Assembly (NCBI RefSeq): GCF_001428335.1
Contig: NZ_LMSG01000018.1
Span: 62,001 to 126,000 of the forward strand
Length of the DNA stretch: 64,000 nt
Direction: 5' to 3'
Source of the DNA: Arthrobacter sp. Soil762
GTDB taxonomy: Bacteria; Actinomycetota; Actinomycetes; Actinomycetales; Micrococcaceae
Both the position numbers and the translations under genes were made by a program. Numbering within the stretch: the stretch's first letter is position 1; each line of letters starts with the position of its first letter. This document shows positions 35,288 to 44,339 of this stretch, piece by piece. Under the pieces are notes generated by a model, which worked only from the letters and a program-made list of their open reading frames with translations, ran no database searches and had not been told where the DNA came from.

Positions 35288-35551
35288 GAAATCTCCTGAA
35301 TAAAAATTGTCGGCTGTGGCGCTTTTGCCATTGTTTCAGAATTTTCAAGGTTCTGTGACGTACTTGGCAGCGGAAACGCCGCTGACAGTGTGTAATGCGG
35401 GCACGATCCGTCGCACGGCCGCGCCCGGGGTGTGATTTTCGCAACCGAACGTGAGGCGGACCTGGCCCGAACGGCAGGGGACCGGCGCGCACAGAACAAT
35501 GTCAGGCCGCGCCACTAGAATTGGGATTCAATCGTACTAGAGGAGCGCTCA

Positions 35552-36736
35552 GTGTTTGGCTTGACTGTTCTGGACCTGGCGCTGATCCTGGCCCTGCTGT
35601 CTTACCTGATCTATGGCCTGCGCAACGGCTTCCTGGTAACCCTCGGGGGTATCGCCGGCTTTGCCGCGGGCGCCGTAGCTGCCTTCTTTGCCGTTCCACT
35701 GGTCAGCAACTTCGTGGAAGACTCCGGCTGGAGGCTGACCGCCATCGTGGCCGCCGCCGTCGTTCTGATGGCTCTGGGCCATGGCCTCGGGACCATGATC
35801 GGGCGCAAAATCCGCGGCGCCGTGCGGATCAAGCCGCTGCGTGCTGTGGACCGACTGGTGGGTGGGGCCGTCAACGTGGTGGTCTCGGCGTTGGTCATGT
35901 CCATGCTTGCCTTCAGCGTCAGCGCCCTGGGCGTTCCGTTTGTGTCCCAGCAACTGGCCGAGTCCAAAGTCATCCGGTACATCGACGGGCTGACCCCTGT
36001 CCCGTTGAAGACCACCATGGCGCAGCTGCGGTCAACGGTGATCGGCAACGGAATCCCCACGCTGCTGGAAGGTCTGGACCAGGGGCAGCCAGTGGCGGTG
36101 CCCAATGCCAGCACCGATACTCCGGCGCTGAACCGGGCCGCACAGTCAGTCCTGAAAATAGCGGGAACCGCCTACCAATGCGGGCAGAACCAGACCGGTA
36201 CCGGCTTTGTGGTTTCCCCCGGCCGGGTTGTGACCAATGCCCATGTTGTGGCGGGCGTGTCGCAGCCGGTGGTTGAAATTCCCGACGGCGGCGCGATGCC
36301 CGGGCGGGTTGTGTACTTCGACACCAGGCACGACCTCGCTGTTTTGGCCGTTGACGGGTTGCCTTCCGAACCACTCACGCTGACGTCCGACCTTCCGAAC
36401 GGCAGCCCGGCAGCTTTCGCGGGGTACCCTCACGGCGGTCCGTTCCAGTCCAACCCCGCCACGGTCCAGGACATCACCTCGGTTCTGGTGCCCGACATCT
36501 ACGGCGAAAACCCGGCCCCGGAAGAGATCTACCGCCTGGCCGGCAACGTCCAGCCCGGGAACTCGGGCGGCCCGCTGCTGACCATGGAGGGCCTGGTGGC
36601 CGGCGTCATTTTCGCCAAGGCAACCTCGGACACCGAAATGGGTTTCGCGATCACCATGAATGACCTGTTCCCGGTCGCATCCCAGGCGGCAAGCCTCAGC
36701 GCTCCAGTCTCCTCCGGGCAGTGCATCCAGAAGTAG
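35552..36736 (+). CDS. MarP-type membrane serine protease (CvpA-like plus trypsin-like)
   Basis: The 394-residue protein starts with about four membrane helices of CvpA type (residues 5-130). It is followed by a trypsin-like protease with His in TNAHVV, Asp in TRHDLAVLAV and Ser in NVQPGNSGGPLL. Cys residues in YQCGQNQTGTG and SGQCIQ may form a disulfide, as in MarP. In mycobacteria MarP acts in the periplasm on cell wall enzymes under acid stress. GAGGAG precedes the GTG start at 35552. It is divergent from crp, with a 264-bp gap in which I find no further gene. Confidence 0.9.
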   Translation: MFGLTVLDLALILALLSYLIYGLRNGFLVTLGGIAGFAAGAVAAFFAVPLVSNFVEDSGWRLTAIVAAAVVLMALGHGLGTMIGRKIRGAVRIKPLRAVDRLVGGAVNVVVSALVMSMLAFSVSALGVPFVSQQLAESKVIRYIDGLTPVPLKTTMAQLRSTVIGNGIPTLLEGLDQGQPVAVPNASTDTPALNRAAQSVLKIAGTAYQCGQNQTGTGFVVSPGRVVTNAHVVAGVSQPVVEIPDGGAMPGRVVYFDTRHDLAVLAVDGLPSEPLTLTSDLPNGSPAAFAGYPHGGPFQSNPATVQDITSVLVPDIYGENPAPEEIYRLAGNVQPGNSGGPLLTMEGLVAGVIFAKATSDTEMGFAITMNDLFPVASQAASLSAPVSSGQCIQK

Positions 36737-36781
36737 CCCGGGCGGCCTGAGCCACACGAGCCTGCGCCACACAGCGCCGGG

Positions 36782-37240
36782 CTACAGCGCTTCGGCCAGG
36801 TAATCGATGGCCAGCTTGTATCCGAACACGCCAGCTCCCACGATCACCGCGGCGCAGACAGGTGACAGGAAGGAATGGTGCCGGAATTCCTCGCGCTGGT
36901 GCACGTTGGTGATGTGGACCTCGACGGCGGGAAGCTGCACCGCTGCCAGAGCGTCACGCAGGGCCACGGAGGTGTGGGTGAAGGCGCCGGCGTTCAGCAC
37001 AATCCCGACGGCGGTGCCGCGGGCTGCGTGGATGACGTCCAGGAGCACACCCTCATGGTTGGACTGGACGCATTCCACCGTGAAGCCGTGGGCCTGCGCC
37101 GTGGTGGCGGCCAGCTGCTCCACGTCCGCGAGGGTGGAGGTGCCGTACTTCTCCGGCTCCCTGGTACCGAGGAGGTTCAGGTTGGGGCCGTTGATCACGA
37201 GGATGGTGCCGCGCCCGGCAGCAGTGGTGGCTTCAGTCAT
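36782..37240 (-). CDS. aroQ: Type II 3-dehydroquinate dehydratase
   Basis: The 152-residue protein has [19 protein letters not shown] (the catalytic Tyr is in this block), [36 protein letters not shown], and [36 protein letters not shown]. It catalyses the third step of the shikimate pathway as a dodecamer. ATG 37240 is chosen because homology starts there; the upstream frame adds unlikely sequence. It has no shikimate neighbours here and is convergent with marP. Confidence 0.95.
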   Translation of the reverse strand: MTEATTAAGRGTILVINGPNLNLLGTREPEKYGTSTLADVEQLAATTAQAHGFTVECVQSNHEGVLLDVIHAARGTAVGIVLNAGAFTHTSVALRDALAAVQLPAVEVHITNVHQREEFRHHSFLSPVCAAVIVGAGVFGYKLAIDYLAEAL

Positions 37241-37298
37241 GGATGCAAATCTAGCGCCTGGGGCGGCCTGCCGCGCATTTCTTACGAGCAGCGGACGC

Positions 37299-37360
37299 CA
37301 TCGACTGCTCCGTAGGTGCCCTTTTCGGCCGGGAAAAGGGCACCTTTGGAGCAATCGATG
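37299..37360 (-). terminator. Long imperfect hairpin behind the alpha-galactosidase gene
   Basis: An inner perfect 13-bp stem (AGGTGCCCTTTTC 37314-37326 with GAAAAGGGCACCT 37333-37345) extends outward through TGCTCC/GGAGCA and ATCGA/TCGAT with a few mismatches, ending at the stop codon of the alpha-galactosidase gene. It should end that transcript before aroQ. Confidence 0.7.
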
Positions 37361-39553
37361 TCAGAGGGCCGTGAACCGCAGGACCAGGGCGTGTTCCGGG
37401 TTGAGGATGGGCATCGGCAGGCCCACTTCGGCCAGGAAACGGCCACCTGCAACCGCCCCGTCCGCTATCCAAGCTGGGGGCTTGACCTGGGTGAACGTGT
37501 GGGCGTAGTCGGCGTCGCCGGGCGCCGGGAAGATGGCCTCCACCCGGTAGTCCCGCTCCGGTTCCAGGCCGGGGATGGTGATCCGTCCGGTCTGTTCCGC
37601 GAACGCGGTGCCCGTGCTGACCAGGGCGAACAGCGCCGCCGTCGTGCCCTGTGCAGGTCCGGCCGAGCCAGCCACGGAGGCCACCACGCCGTGCAGCATC
37701 AGGGAATCGCCGGGCACGTCCGCGCGGACCATGCGTCCGGCGTGGATCAGGCCGCGGTGTTCCTTGTAGAGGGCGATGAAGCGTTTGAGTTCCTCGCGCT
37801 CGGCGCCCTGGACCCCGCGGACATCCCATTCCATGCCGAAGTGGCCGAACAATGCCGTGATGGCACGGAACGACAGATCGTGCGTGCGGGCCGTGGTGTG
37901 CGAGGTGGTGGGGCCGACGTGACCGCCCACGAGCTCCGGCGGGACCACCAGCCCGGTCCAGCGCTGGATGGTCTGCCGTTCCAGGGCGTCGTTGCAGTCC
38001 GAGGCCCAGATCCGGTCGGTGCGTTCCAGGATGCCCAGATCCACCCGGGCGCCGCCGGAGGAGCAGCTCTCAATCTCGACGCCGGGGTGGGACTTCTTGA
38101 GTTCGTCAAAGAGCCGGTACGCGGCCAGGGTCTGTTCGTGGACCGAGGAGCGGCCGGCATGGCCGTGCTCCAGCTGGTCCCGGTTCTGGTCCCACTTCAG
38201 GTAGCTGATGTTGTTCTCGCGCAACAGGGCGTCGACGCGGTCAAAAATGTACCGCCACGCGTCAGGGTTCACGAGGTCAATCACATGCTGGTTCCGCCAT
38301 TCAATCGGCAGGCGGCCGCCGTCCTTGTAGCTCTGGACGGAAGGACCAACAATCCATTCGGGGTGTGCGCGGACAATATCGGAGTCCAGGTTGACCATTT
38401 CGGGTTCCACCCAGAGCCCGAATTCCATCCCGCGCGAGGTCACGGCATCAATCAGGGGCGTGAGGCCATCGGGCCAGAGTGATTCGTCGACGTACCAGTC
38501 GCCCAGGCCGGCGTGGTCGTCGCGGCGGCCGCGGAACCAGCCGTCGTCGAGCACAAAACGCTCTACGCCCAGTTCGGCGGCGGAGTCAGCCAGCTCGATC
38601 AGCGTTGAGAGGTTGTGGTCGAAGTAGACCGCTTCCCAGGTGTTGAGCACCACGGGACGGGGTTTGCCGCCGCCAGATGAGGGGAGAACGTGGTGCGGGC
38701 GGGACCGGAACCAGCTGTAGAACGCCTCGCTGATGCCGTCCAGGCCGCGGTCCGAGTACGCGGCGAACAGTGCAGGCGTGGTGTAGCTGGCGCCGGGTGC
38801 AAGGACGACCTCGGCCGGGCCCAGGAGCTCGGAGCCGCCGATCATGGTGCGTCCGTCGCCGATGCTGTCGGCGAACTGTTCGTGGTTGCCGCTCCAGGCC
38901 AGGTGCGTGGCCCAGACCTTTCCGTGTCGGTTGCCGAAGCCGGGGGTGCCTGCGGCGAACAGCAGCGAGGAATCGTGTCCGGTGCGGCCGTGCCGGCCGG
39001 TGCGGACCCAGGTGCCCTGCTGGATGGGGCGGCGCTGCGGGTGGCGTTCCCGGCACCAGCGCCCGGTCAGGTCAAGGAGTTCGACAGCGTCCGGCGCCAC
39101 CGGGAGGACGGTGGCCAGTTCGTCGAGCTGGTAGGGCGTGGCGCCGTCGTTGGTGAGGGTGTGGCGCAGCTCCAGCAGGCCGCCGTCGTGCAGTGTCAGT
39201 GCGGAGGAGACGGTGAGGCCGGCGTCGGAATCGGCCTGGACGATGACGGCGGAGTTGCCCTCGGTGCGCGCTGTCACGAGGCGGAGGCGGGCCGAGAAGT
39301 CAAAGCCGGAGACGCCGTCGGCGGTGCGGTGGCCGCGGAGGGCGGGACGGCCGCGCCAGCTGGAGGATGCCTGCGGCAGGAGGCCGGCGGGCACGTTGGC
39401 GTCGATGGCGGAGTGCGGGATGGGTTCGCCCAGAATGGCGAGGTCCGGCAGGGTGCTGCCAAGATCCGCGCCCCAGTGGATGACCTCGGCCTCCCCGCTG
39501 TCGAAACTGACCACCAGGCTGGTGCCGGCGGAACGGAGGTGGAGGGGATCCAT
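37361..39553 (-). CDS. GH36 alpha-galactosidase
   Basis: The 730-residue protein is a family GH36 enzyme. It has the beta-sandwich N-terminal domain, the RFVLDDGWF motif, the nucleophile in YLKWDQNR and the acid/base in WASDCNDALERQ. It releases galactose from raffinose-type or other alpha-galactosides in the cytoplasm, as no signal peptide is present. ATG 39553 follows AAAGGAC. It is the last gene of an importer operon with the SBP (39649) and two permeases; the operon lies under a LacI-type regulator's sites. Confidence 0.94.
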   Translation of the reverse strand: MDPLHLRSAGTSLVVSFDSGEAEVIHWGADLGSTLPDLAILGEPIPHSAIDANVPAGLLPQASSSWRGRPALRGHRTADGVSGFDFSARLRLVTARTEGNSAVIVQADSDAGLTVSSALTLHDGGLLELRHTLTNDGATPYQLDELATVLPVAPDAVELLDLTGRWCRERHPQRRPIQQGTWVRTGRHGRTGHDSSLLFAAGTPGFGNRHGKVWATHLAWSGNHEQFADSIGDGRTMIGGSELLGPAEVVLAPGASYTTPALFAAYSDRGLDGISEAFYSWFRSRPHHVLPSSGGGKPRPVVLNTWEAVYFDHNLSTLIELADSAAELGVERFVLDDGWFRGRRDDHAGLGDWYVDESLWPDGLTPLIDAVTSRGMEFGLWVEPEMVNLDSDIVRAHPEWIVGPSVQSYKDGGRLPIEWRNQHVIDLVNPDAWRYIFDRVDALLRENNISYLKWDQNRDQLEHGHAGRSSVHEQTLAAYRLFDELKKSHPGVEIESCSSGGARVDLGILERTDRIWASDCNDALERQTIQRWTGLVVPPELVGGHVGPTTSHTTARTHDLSFRAITALFGHFGMEWDVRGVQGAEREELKRFIALYKEHRGLIHAGRMVRADVPGDSLMLHGVVASVAGSAGPAQGTTAALFALVSTGTAFAEQTGRITIPGLEPERDYRVEAIFPAPGDADYAHTFTQVKPPAWIADGAVAGGRFLAEVGLPMPILNPEHALVLRFTAL

Positions 39554-39648
39554 TGATGTTGTCCTTTGCGGGGTGTGGGAGTAAGAGAATAAGGCTGTGC
39601 GCCGCGGGAACACAACGCCCGCGGCGCACAGCCGGTCAAGCTGGTGGC

Positions 39649-40992
39649 CTACTTGAAGAGGGCGTTGACCTGTTCGTTGGCCTGGGTCAGGGAGCTGGCC
39701 GGGGCCTTGCCGGACACTACGGCGTCCATGGCGGGCTCCATGATGCCCTTGACCTTGGCGGTGTTGTCCGTGATCGGGTACAGGAACGTGCTCTTGTTCC
39801 TGACGTGCTCGGTGAACGCGGAGACGTCCACGTTCTTGGCGGCGAAGGCAGCGGCAGCCTTGTCGGAGGAAGCCTTGAGCGCGGGGAAGACGACGGCCTT
39901 GGACGCTACGACGTCCTGGCAGTCAGCGGAGGCGAGGTACTCAACCCACTTGATCGAGGCGTCCTTCTTCTTGGTTCCGGCCCAGATCGAGTCGGCCAGG
40001 CCGTTGAACATGGAGGCACGCTTGCCTTCGGGGCCTACCGGGGTGGGGGCGATGCCCACCTCGATGCCCTTGTAGCCGGTGTACTGGCCGGTCATCCATG
40101 AACCGTGGGCGTTGATGGCGGACTTACCCGCTGCGAAGGTGTCGGCCATCGCAGCGCCGACGGTGGTCTCCAGCTTGGGCATGAAGCCCTTCTGGGCCAG
40201 TCCGGCGAACCACTCCATGCTTTCCTGGAACTTGGGATCGTCGTAGTTGTAGTGGGTGCCCCACGGGTTCTTGTCCGTGTGGGACCAGCCGGTGGTGTTG
40301 GTGAGGTAGCTCCACTCCGTCTGGCCGGAGGAGTCACCTCCGCCATTAAGTCCGAGGCCGTAGACGGCGACGTTGTTCTTGTCGAAGCCGGCCTCGTCGC
40401 CGCGCTTGCCGTTCTTGTCAACGGTCAGGTGGGCGATGACCTTTTCGTAGGATCCGCCATCTTCGGGGTTCCAGGTGAGGTCCTTCATCTGATCCTCGGT
40501 GACGCCGGCGCTGGCGAGCATCGCCTTGTTGTAGAACAGGCCAATCGTGTCCCAGTCCTTTGGCAGGCCATAGCGCTTGCCGTCCTGGCCAACCCAGAGG
40601 TCCGCGAGGCCCTCGTTGTACTGGGTCAGGTCAATGTTGTCCTTCTTGACGGCGTCGTCGATGGCCAGCAACTGCTTGTTCTCTGCGAGCTCGCCGTAGC
40701 GTCCGAGGTGGTTGGTGAAAACGTCCGGGGCAGTGCCGCCGACAAAGCCGTTGGTCAGCGTGCTCCAGTAGTCGTCCCACCCGCGCTGAGTGATCTTGAC
40801 CGAGATGTCCGGGTTGGCCTTCGCGAAGTCGTCGGCACACTGCTGGTAGGCGGGCAACTGGTTGGCGTCCCACAGCCAGTAGTTGATCTCGCCCTTGGCT
40901 GACTCTGCCGAGGAGGATGAGCCTCCGCCACAGGCGGACAGGGACAGTGCCATAACTGCGGCGACGGCGACGGCGCCGAGGGATTTCTTCAT
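39649..40992 (-). CDS. Sugar ABC transporter solute-binding lipoprotein
   Basis: The 447-residue protein has a lipoprotein signal peptide (MKKSLGAVAVAAVMALSLSACGGG, lipobox LSAC). The mature part has the extracellular sugar-binding pattern (INYWLWDANQLPAYQQCADDF; MEWFAGLAQKGFMPK; FAAGKSAINAHGSWMTGQY; SIKWVEYLASADCQ). It binds an oligosaccharide, probably an alpha-galactoside given the GH36 neighbour, and passes it to the two permeases. GGAAAG precedes the start. No ATPase is encoded nearby; a shared MsmK-like ATPase is likely. Confidence 0.91.
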   Translation of the reverse strand: MKKSLGAVAVAAVMALSLSACGGGSSSSAESAKGEINYWLWDANQLPAYQQCADDFAKANPDISVKITQRGWDDYWSTLTNGFVGGTAPDVFTNHLGRYGELAENKQLLAIDDAVKKDNIDLTQYNEGLADLWVGQDGKRYGLPKDWDTIGLFYNKAMLASAGVTEDQMKDLTWNPEDGGSYEKVIAHLTVDKNGKRGDEAGFDKNNVAVYGLGLNGGGDSSGQTEWSYLTNTTGWSHTDKNPWGTHYNYDDPKFQESMEWFAGLAQKGFMPKLETTVGAAMADTFAAGKSAINAHGSWMTGQYTGYKGIEVGIAPTPVGPEGKRASMFNGLADSIWAGTKKKDASIKWVEYLASADCQDVVASKAVVFPALKASSDKAAAAFAAKNVDVSAFTEHVRNKSTFLYPITDNTAKVKGIMEPAMDAVVSGKAPASSLTQANEQVNALFK

Positions 40993-41040
40993 GGTTCTAC
41001 TTTCCGTTTGGGAGTTGGGGAGTGGGGTTTTTGGGGGTGG

Positions 41041-41967
41041 TTACTTGATGCCGGAGAAGCCGATGGAGTTGACGATCTTCTTGCCGAAGGCGGCGAAAAG
41101 GACCAGGACGGGAAGGGCCGAAACCAAGACCGCGGCCATCAGGCCAGACCAGTCCGGCGCGCCCTGCGGGGACTGGGACTTGAAGACGCCCAGGCCCACC
41201 TGCAGGACGCGTACGTCATCCTGGGAACCGACCAGCAGCGGCCAGAAGTATTCGTTCCACTGGCCGATGAAGGTGAGCAGGGCCAGCGTGGCGAGGGGTG
41301 CCGCGGCATTGGGGAGGACGATCTGGAAGAAGATGCGCAGGTGCTTGGCGCCGTCGAGCATGGCCGCCTCTTCCACTTCGCGGGACATGTTCAGGAAGAA
41401 CTGGCGCAGGAAGAAGATGGCGAACGGCGTCATGAAGAGGTACGGCAGGACCATGCCGAGCATCGTGTTGAGCAGGTCCAGGTTCTTGATCAGCAGGAAG
41501 TTCGGCAGGGCCGTGAAGATCGGCGGGACCAGCATGGTGCCCAGGAACAGGCTGAACACGAGGTTCCGGCCCTTCCAGCGAAGCCGGGCAAAAGCGTAGG
41601 CAGCCATGGCGCTGAAGAACACGGCCCCTGCAGTGGTGATGGAGGAGAAAATGACGGAGTTCCGGAGGTAGAGCCAGAAATCGATGGCCGCACCGGAACC
41701 GCCTTCTGCGACGGCGTCGGCCGGGCTCTGCAGCCCGAACACCCGCATAAAGGCGCCAAAGGTGAATTCCGCGGGAAGCAGGCTGGCCGAGTTGGAAGCC
41801 AGAGCCGAGTTGGTGGACAGCGCCGTGCGGAGCACCCAGAGGAACGGGACGACGGAGACCGCAATGGCGAGGACAAGGAGGGTCCAAGCGCCGGCGGTGC
41901 GGGGATTGAACGGACGACGGCGGCGGGCCGGGGCCTGCTGCGGTGCGCGGCTTGTGGTGGTGGTCAT
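41041..41967 (-). CDS. Carbohydrate ABC transporter permease (MalG type)
   Basis: The 308-residue protein has six membrane helices, with the binding-protein-dependent transport domain (MAAYAFARLRWKGRNLVF; NTMLGMVLPYLFMTPFAIFFLRQFF; EAAMLDGAKHLRIFFQIVLPNAAAPLATL with the EAA loop for the ATPase). It is a MalG/LacG-type inner-membrane permease. It is encoded between the SBP and the other permease with 9 bp before it. Confidence 0.92.
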   Translation of the reverse strand: MTTTTSRAPQQAPARRRRPFNPRTAGAWTLLVLAIAVSVVPFLWVLRTALSTNSALASNSASLLPAEFTFGAFMRVFGLQSPADAVAEGGSGAAIDFWLYLRNSVIFSSITTAGAVFFSAMAAYAFARLRWKGRNLVFSLFLGTMLVPPIFTALPNFLLIKNLDLLNTMLGMVLPYLFMTPFAIFFLRQFFLNMSREVEEAAMLDGAKHLRIFFQIVLPNAAAPLATLALLTFIGQWNEYFWPLLVGSQDDVRVLQVGLGVFKSQSPQGAPDWSGLMAAVLVSALPVLVLFAAFGKKIVNSIGFSGIK

Positions 41968-41976
41968 GCGGGGCTC

Positions 41977-42918
41977 CTAGTCCAGGTCCGACTCGTTGCC
42001 CTTGAGGAACTTCATCTGGATGAAGGCCACCAGGGCGAGGATGAGGAAGAGAATGACGGCGATCGCGGATCCGTAGCCGAAGTCCGACTCGGTAAAGGCG
42101 CGTTGGTAGATGTAGTACTGGATGACCCGGGTGGCGTTGACCGGCCCGCCTCCAGTGGTGACGGAAACGGTGTCGAAGACCTGGAAGGAACCGATCACGG
42201 TGACAACCAGGACCATGACCAGGACGGGCCGCAGCAGCGGAAGGGTGATCTTGCGGAAGGTCTGGAACGGTGAGGCGCCGTCGAGTTTGGCTACCTCGTA
42301 GACATGGCCCGGGATGGCCTGCATGCCGGCGAAGATGAGCAGGGCGGTGTACCCCATGTGGCGCCAGGTGTTGATTACGGCCTGGGTGGGGATGGCCCAC
42401 TCCTCGCTTCCAAAGAATGCGACGCGGGGGAGGCCGGCCCATTCGATGAACTGGTTGACGACGCCGATCTGATAGTCGAGCATCCAGAACCAGAGCAGTG
42501 CCGCGATGATGTTTGACATCATCCAGGGCAGGAGCAGCGCGCCGCGGATCAGGGTGGACTTAGCGACCTTGTTCATCAGGAGGGCCAGGCCCAGGGCCAG
42601 GGCGGTCTGGAGGACGATGTTGAGGAAGACGTACTGGCCTGTGACGGCCAGGGAATTCCAGAACAGCGGGTCCTTGGCGATCGCCGTGTAGTTGTCCATC
42701 CCCACCCATGTTGGGTCTCCGAGGATGTTGTACTCCGTGAAGCTCAAGTACACGCCGCGGATGGTTGGGACAACGTAGAAGAAGATGAACCCGATCATTG
42801 CCGGGGCGATGAAGAACAGGGCGATCTTGAGGTCGCCGAGCCGGCGGTAACCGCCGCGCGGCTTGGGTGCTCCGGTCTGGGGCGGGGCGGATCTCGCGTT
42901 TTTGGCAAGGGTGGTCAT
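41977..42918 (-). CDS. Carbohydrate ABC transporter permease (MalF type)
   Basis: The 313-residue protein has six membrane helices with IALFFIAPAMIGFIFFYVVPTIRG at the start and the EAA-type loop HVYEVAKLDGASPFQTFRKITLPLLRP. It is the UgpA/MalF-type partner of the downstream permease. As the first gene of the operon, it lies beneath the LacI-like and Crp-like sites between it and the divergent Gfo/Idh/MocA gene. Confidence 0.92.
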   Translation of the reverse strand: MTTLAKNARSAPPQTGAPKPRGGYRRLGDLKIALFFIAPAMIGFIFFYVVPTIRGVYLSFTEYNILGDPTWVGMDNYTAIAKDPLFWNSLAVTGQYVFLNIVLQTALALGLALLMNKVAKSTLIRGALLLPWMMSNIIAALLWFWMLDYQIGVVNQFIEWAGLPRVAFFGSEEWAIPTQAVINTWRHMGYTALLIFAGMQAIPGHVYEVAKLDGASPFQTFRKITLPLLRPVLVMVLVVTVIGSFQVFDTVSVTTGGGPVNATRVIQYYIYQRAFTESDFGYGSAIAVILFLILALVAFIQMKFLKGNESDLD

Positions 42919-42936
42919 CGTCGACCCTTTCCTGAC

Positions 42937-42952
42937 TGTGATGTGGATAACA
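42937..42952. promoter_or_regulatory. Weak Crp-like site upstream of the GH36 importer
   Basis: TGTGA-TGTGGA-TAACA matches the TGTGA-N6-TCACA Crp/GlxR consensus in 9 of 10 positions. It lies 19 bp before the permease ATG. It would allow glucose or cAMP control of alpha-galactoside uptake. By sequence only. Confidence 0.4.
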
Positions 42953-42963
42953 ACTGCTGAGAA

Positions 42964-42979
42964 ATCTACACGAGTAGAT
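42964..42979. promoter_or_regulatory. LacI-type operator 1, ATCTAC-N4-GTAGAT
   Basis: ATCTAC-ACGA-GTAGAT is a perfect 6-bp-arm palindrome 46 bp before the importer operon. It shares CGAGTAGAT with a second site at 43048. The LacI regulator at 44340 is the likely binder. Confidence 0.6.
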
Positions 42980-43041
42980 CAGGGGTGGCAAGTGCTAATT
43001 TTCGAGCTGCATTCAAAGGAATTTATCCAGTGACTGGGGCA

Positions 43042-43060
43042 TTGACTCGAGTAGATTCAA
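43042..43060. promoter_or_regulatory. LacI-type operator 2, ACTCGAGT core with GTAGAT
   Basis: TTGACTCGAGTAGATTCAA contains the core palindrome ACTCGAGT and shares CGAGTAGAT with operator 1. It is centred about 77 bp from the first, on the side of the Gfo/Idh/MocA gene. Two sites suit joint control of both divergent units, possibly by looping. Confidence 0.5.
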
Positions 43061-43131
43061 GTGAAACACTGGGAATTCTGATGGACAGCGCTTGCCTGGC
43101 GCTCCTTCACAGCACCCACGGAAGGTAGACA

Positions 43132-44331
43132 ATGACGTTTTCAATCGGCGTAGTAGGAGTTGGCCAGTTCGGCGGCCAGTTCGCGCACCTCTTCAATCTC
43201 CACCCCGGCGTCAGCGCCGTCTACGCAGTGGATGAGCTTCCGGAACGGGCGGCCGAGGCCGTGGACCGCTACCACCTGGCGGGGTCGAAGGCGAGCTTCG
43301 AAGACCTCCTTGCCTCCGACGTCGACGCCGTGGCCATCTTCACCCAACGTTGGACACACGGTCCGCTGGTGGAGCAGGCGCTTCGCGCCGGCAAGCACGT
43401 CTACTCAGCCGTCCCCATGGCCATTTCCGAGGAGGAAATCGACCGGATCATCGGCGCTGTCCGCGAAACCGGCCTTGTCTACATGATGGGGGAGACCAGC
43501 TACTACAACCCGGCCACCGTCTATGCACGCAAGCAGCATGCGGCCGGCAGCTTCGGGCGGATCTTCTACAGCGAAGGGGACTACGTCCACGACATGGACC
43601 TGGGCTTCTACGATGCCTACCAGTACAGCGGCGGTGACCGCTGGAAGGAAACCGCCAGCTACCCGCCGATGCTGTACCCGACCCACGCGGTGGGCGGAGT
43701 CCTCGGTGCCGTCCCGGCCCATGCCGTCAGCGTCAGCTGCGTCGGAGTCAAGGATGACCGCAATGACGGCGTCTTCGACAAGGAGGTCAGTATGTTCGGC
43801 AACGACTTCTCCAACGCCACCGCCCTTTTTGAACTCAACGACGGTGGCGTCATGCGCACCAACGAGATGCGCCGCGTGGGCTACCCCTCACACATCAGGG
43901 AGTCCCGGTTCCGGTTTTTCGGGACGGAGGCCAGTTTTGAACAGCTCGCAAACGTCTCGGTCTGGCAGGACAAGGAAGACGTCCATGACATTTCCGAGCA
44001 GCTGGAATCACGGCCCACTATGTCCCTGGATGATCCGTCACTGGCCAACGTTGCGCCCGAACTGAGGGACGCCTTCGTCTCTGGACTCTCGCGGGTCCAT
44101 GACGCAGATCGGCTTCCGGAGGAGTTCCGCGGCGCACCGAACGGCCACGAGGGAAGCCACCACTTCCTGGTGGATGACTTCGTGACAGCGGTCAACACCG
44201 GCACCCTGCCGCCGGTCAACGCCTGGGTTGCCTCCCGGTTCACGCTGCCCGGTATCGTGGCGCACCAGTCCGCCCTCCGCGGCGGCGAGCGGTTGCCCAT
44301 CCGTGACTTCGGCGACGCTCCGGGGATCTGA
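43132..44331 (+). CDS. Gfo/Idh/MocA family sugar dehydrogenase-like protein
   Basis: The 399-residue protein has the Rossmann start IGVVGVGQFGGQFAHLFNLHP, the EK-P-like stretch GKHVYSAVPMAIS (with Ala-Val-Pro in place of the usual EKP), and a C-terminal barrel with YSEGDYVHDMDLGFY and PPMLYPTHAVGGVL (containing the His region). It probably oxidises or epimerises a sugar derivative using NAD(P). The missing lysine of the EKP motif makes a classic dehydrogenase reaction uncertain. It is divergent from the importer and followed by the LacI gene at 8 bp, so it belongs to the same regulon. Confidence 0.87.
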   Translation: MTFSIGVVGVGQFGGQFAHLFNLHPGVSAVYAVDELPERAAEAVDRYHLAGSKASFEDLLASDVDAVAIFTQRWTHGPLVEQALRAGKHVYSAVPMAISEEEIDRIIGAVRETGLVYMMGETSYYNPATVYARKQHAAGSFGRIFYSEGDYVHDMDLGFYDAYQYSGGDRWKETASYPPMLYPTHAVGGVLGAVPAHAVSVSCVGVKDDRNDGVFDKEVSMFGNDFSNATALFELNDGGVMRTNEMRRVGYPSHIRESRFRFFGTEASFEQLANVSVWQDKEDVHDISEQLESRPTMSLDDPSLANVAPELRDAFVSGLSRVHDADRLPEEFRGAPNGHEGSHHFLVDDFVTAVNTGTLPPVNAWVASRFTLPGIVAHQSALRGGERLPIRDFGDAPGI

Positions 44332-44339
44332 TAGCTAGC

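Noticed and set aside
35288..35551. Crp autoregulatory site in the crp-marP gap
   Set aside because: TGTGA-like half sites occur, but no paired TCACA lies at the right distance.
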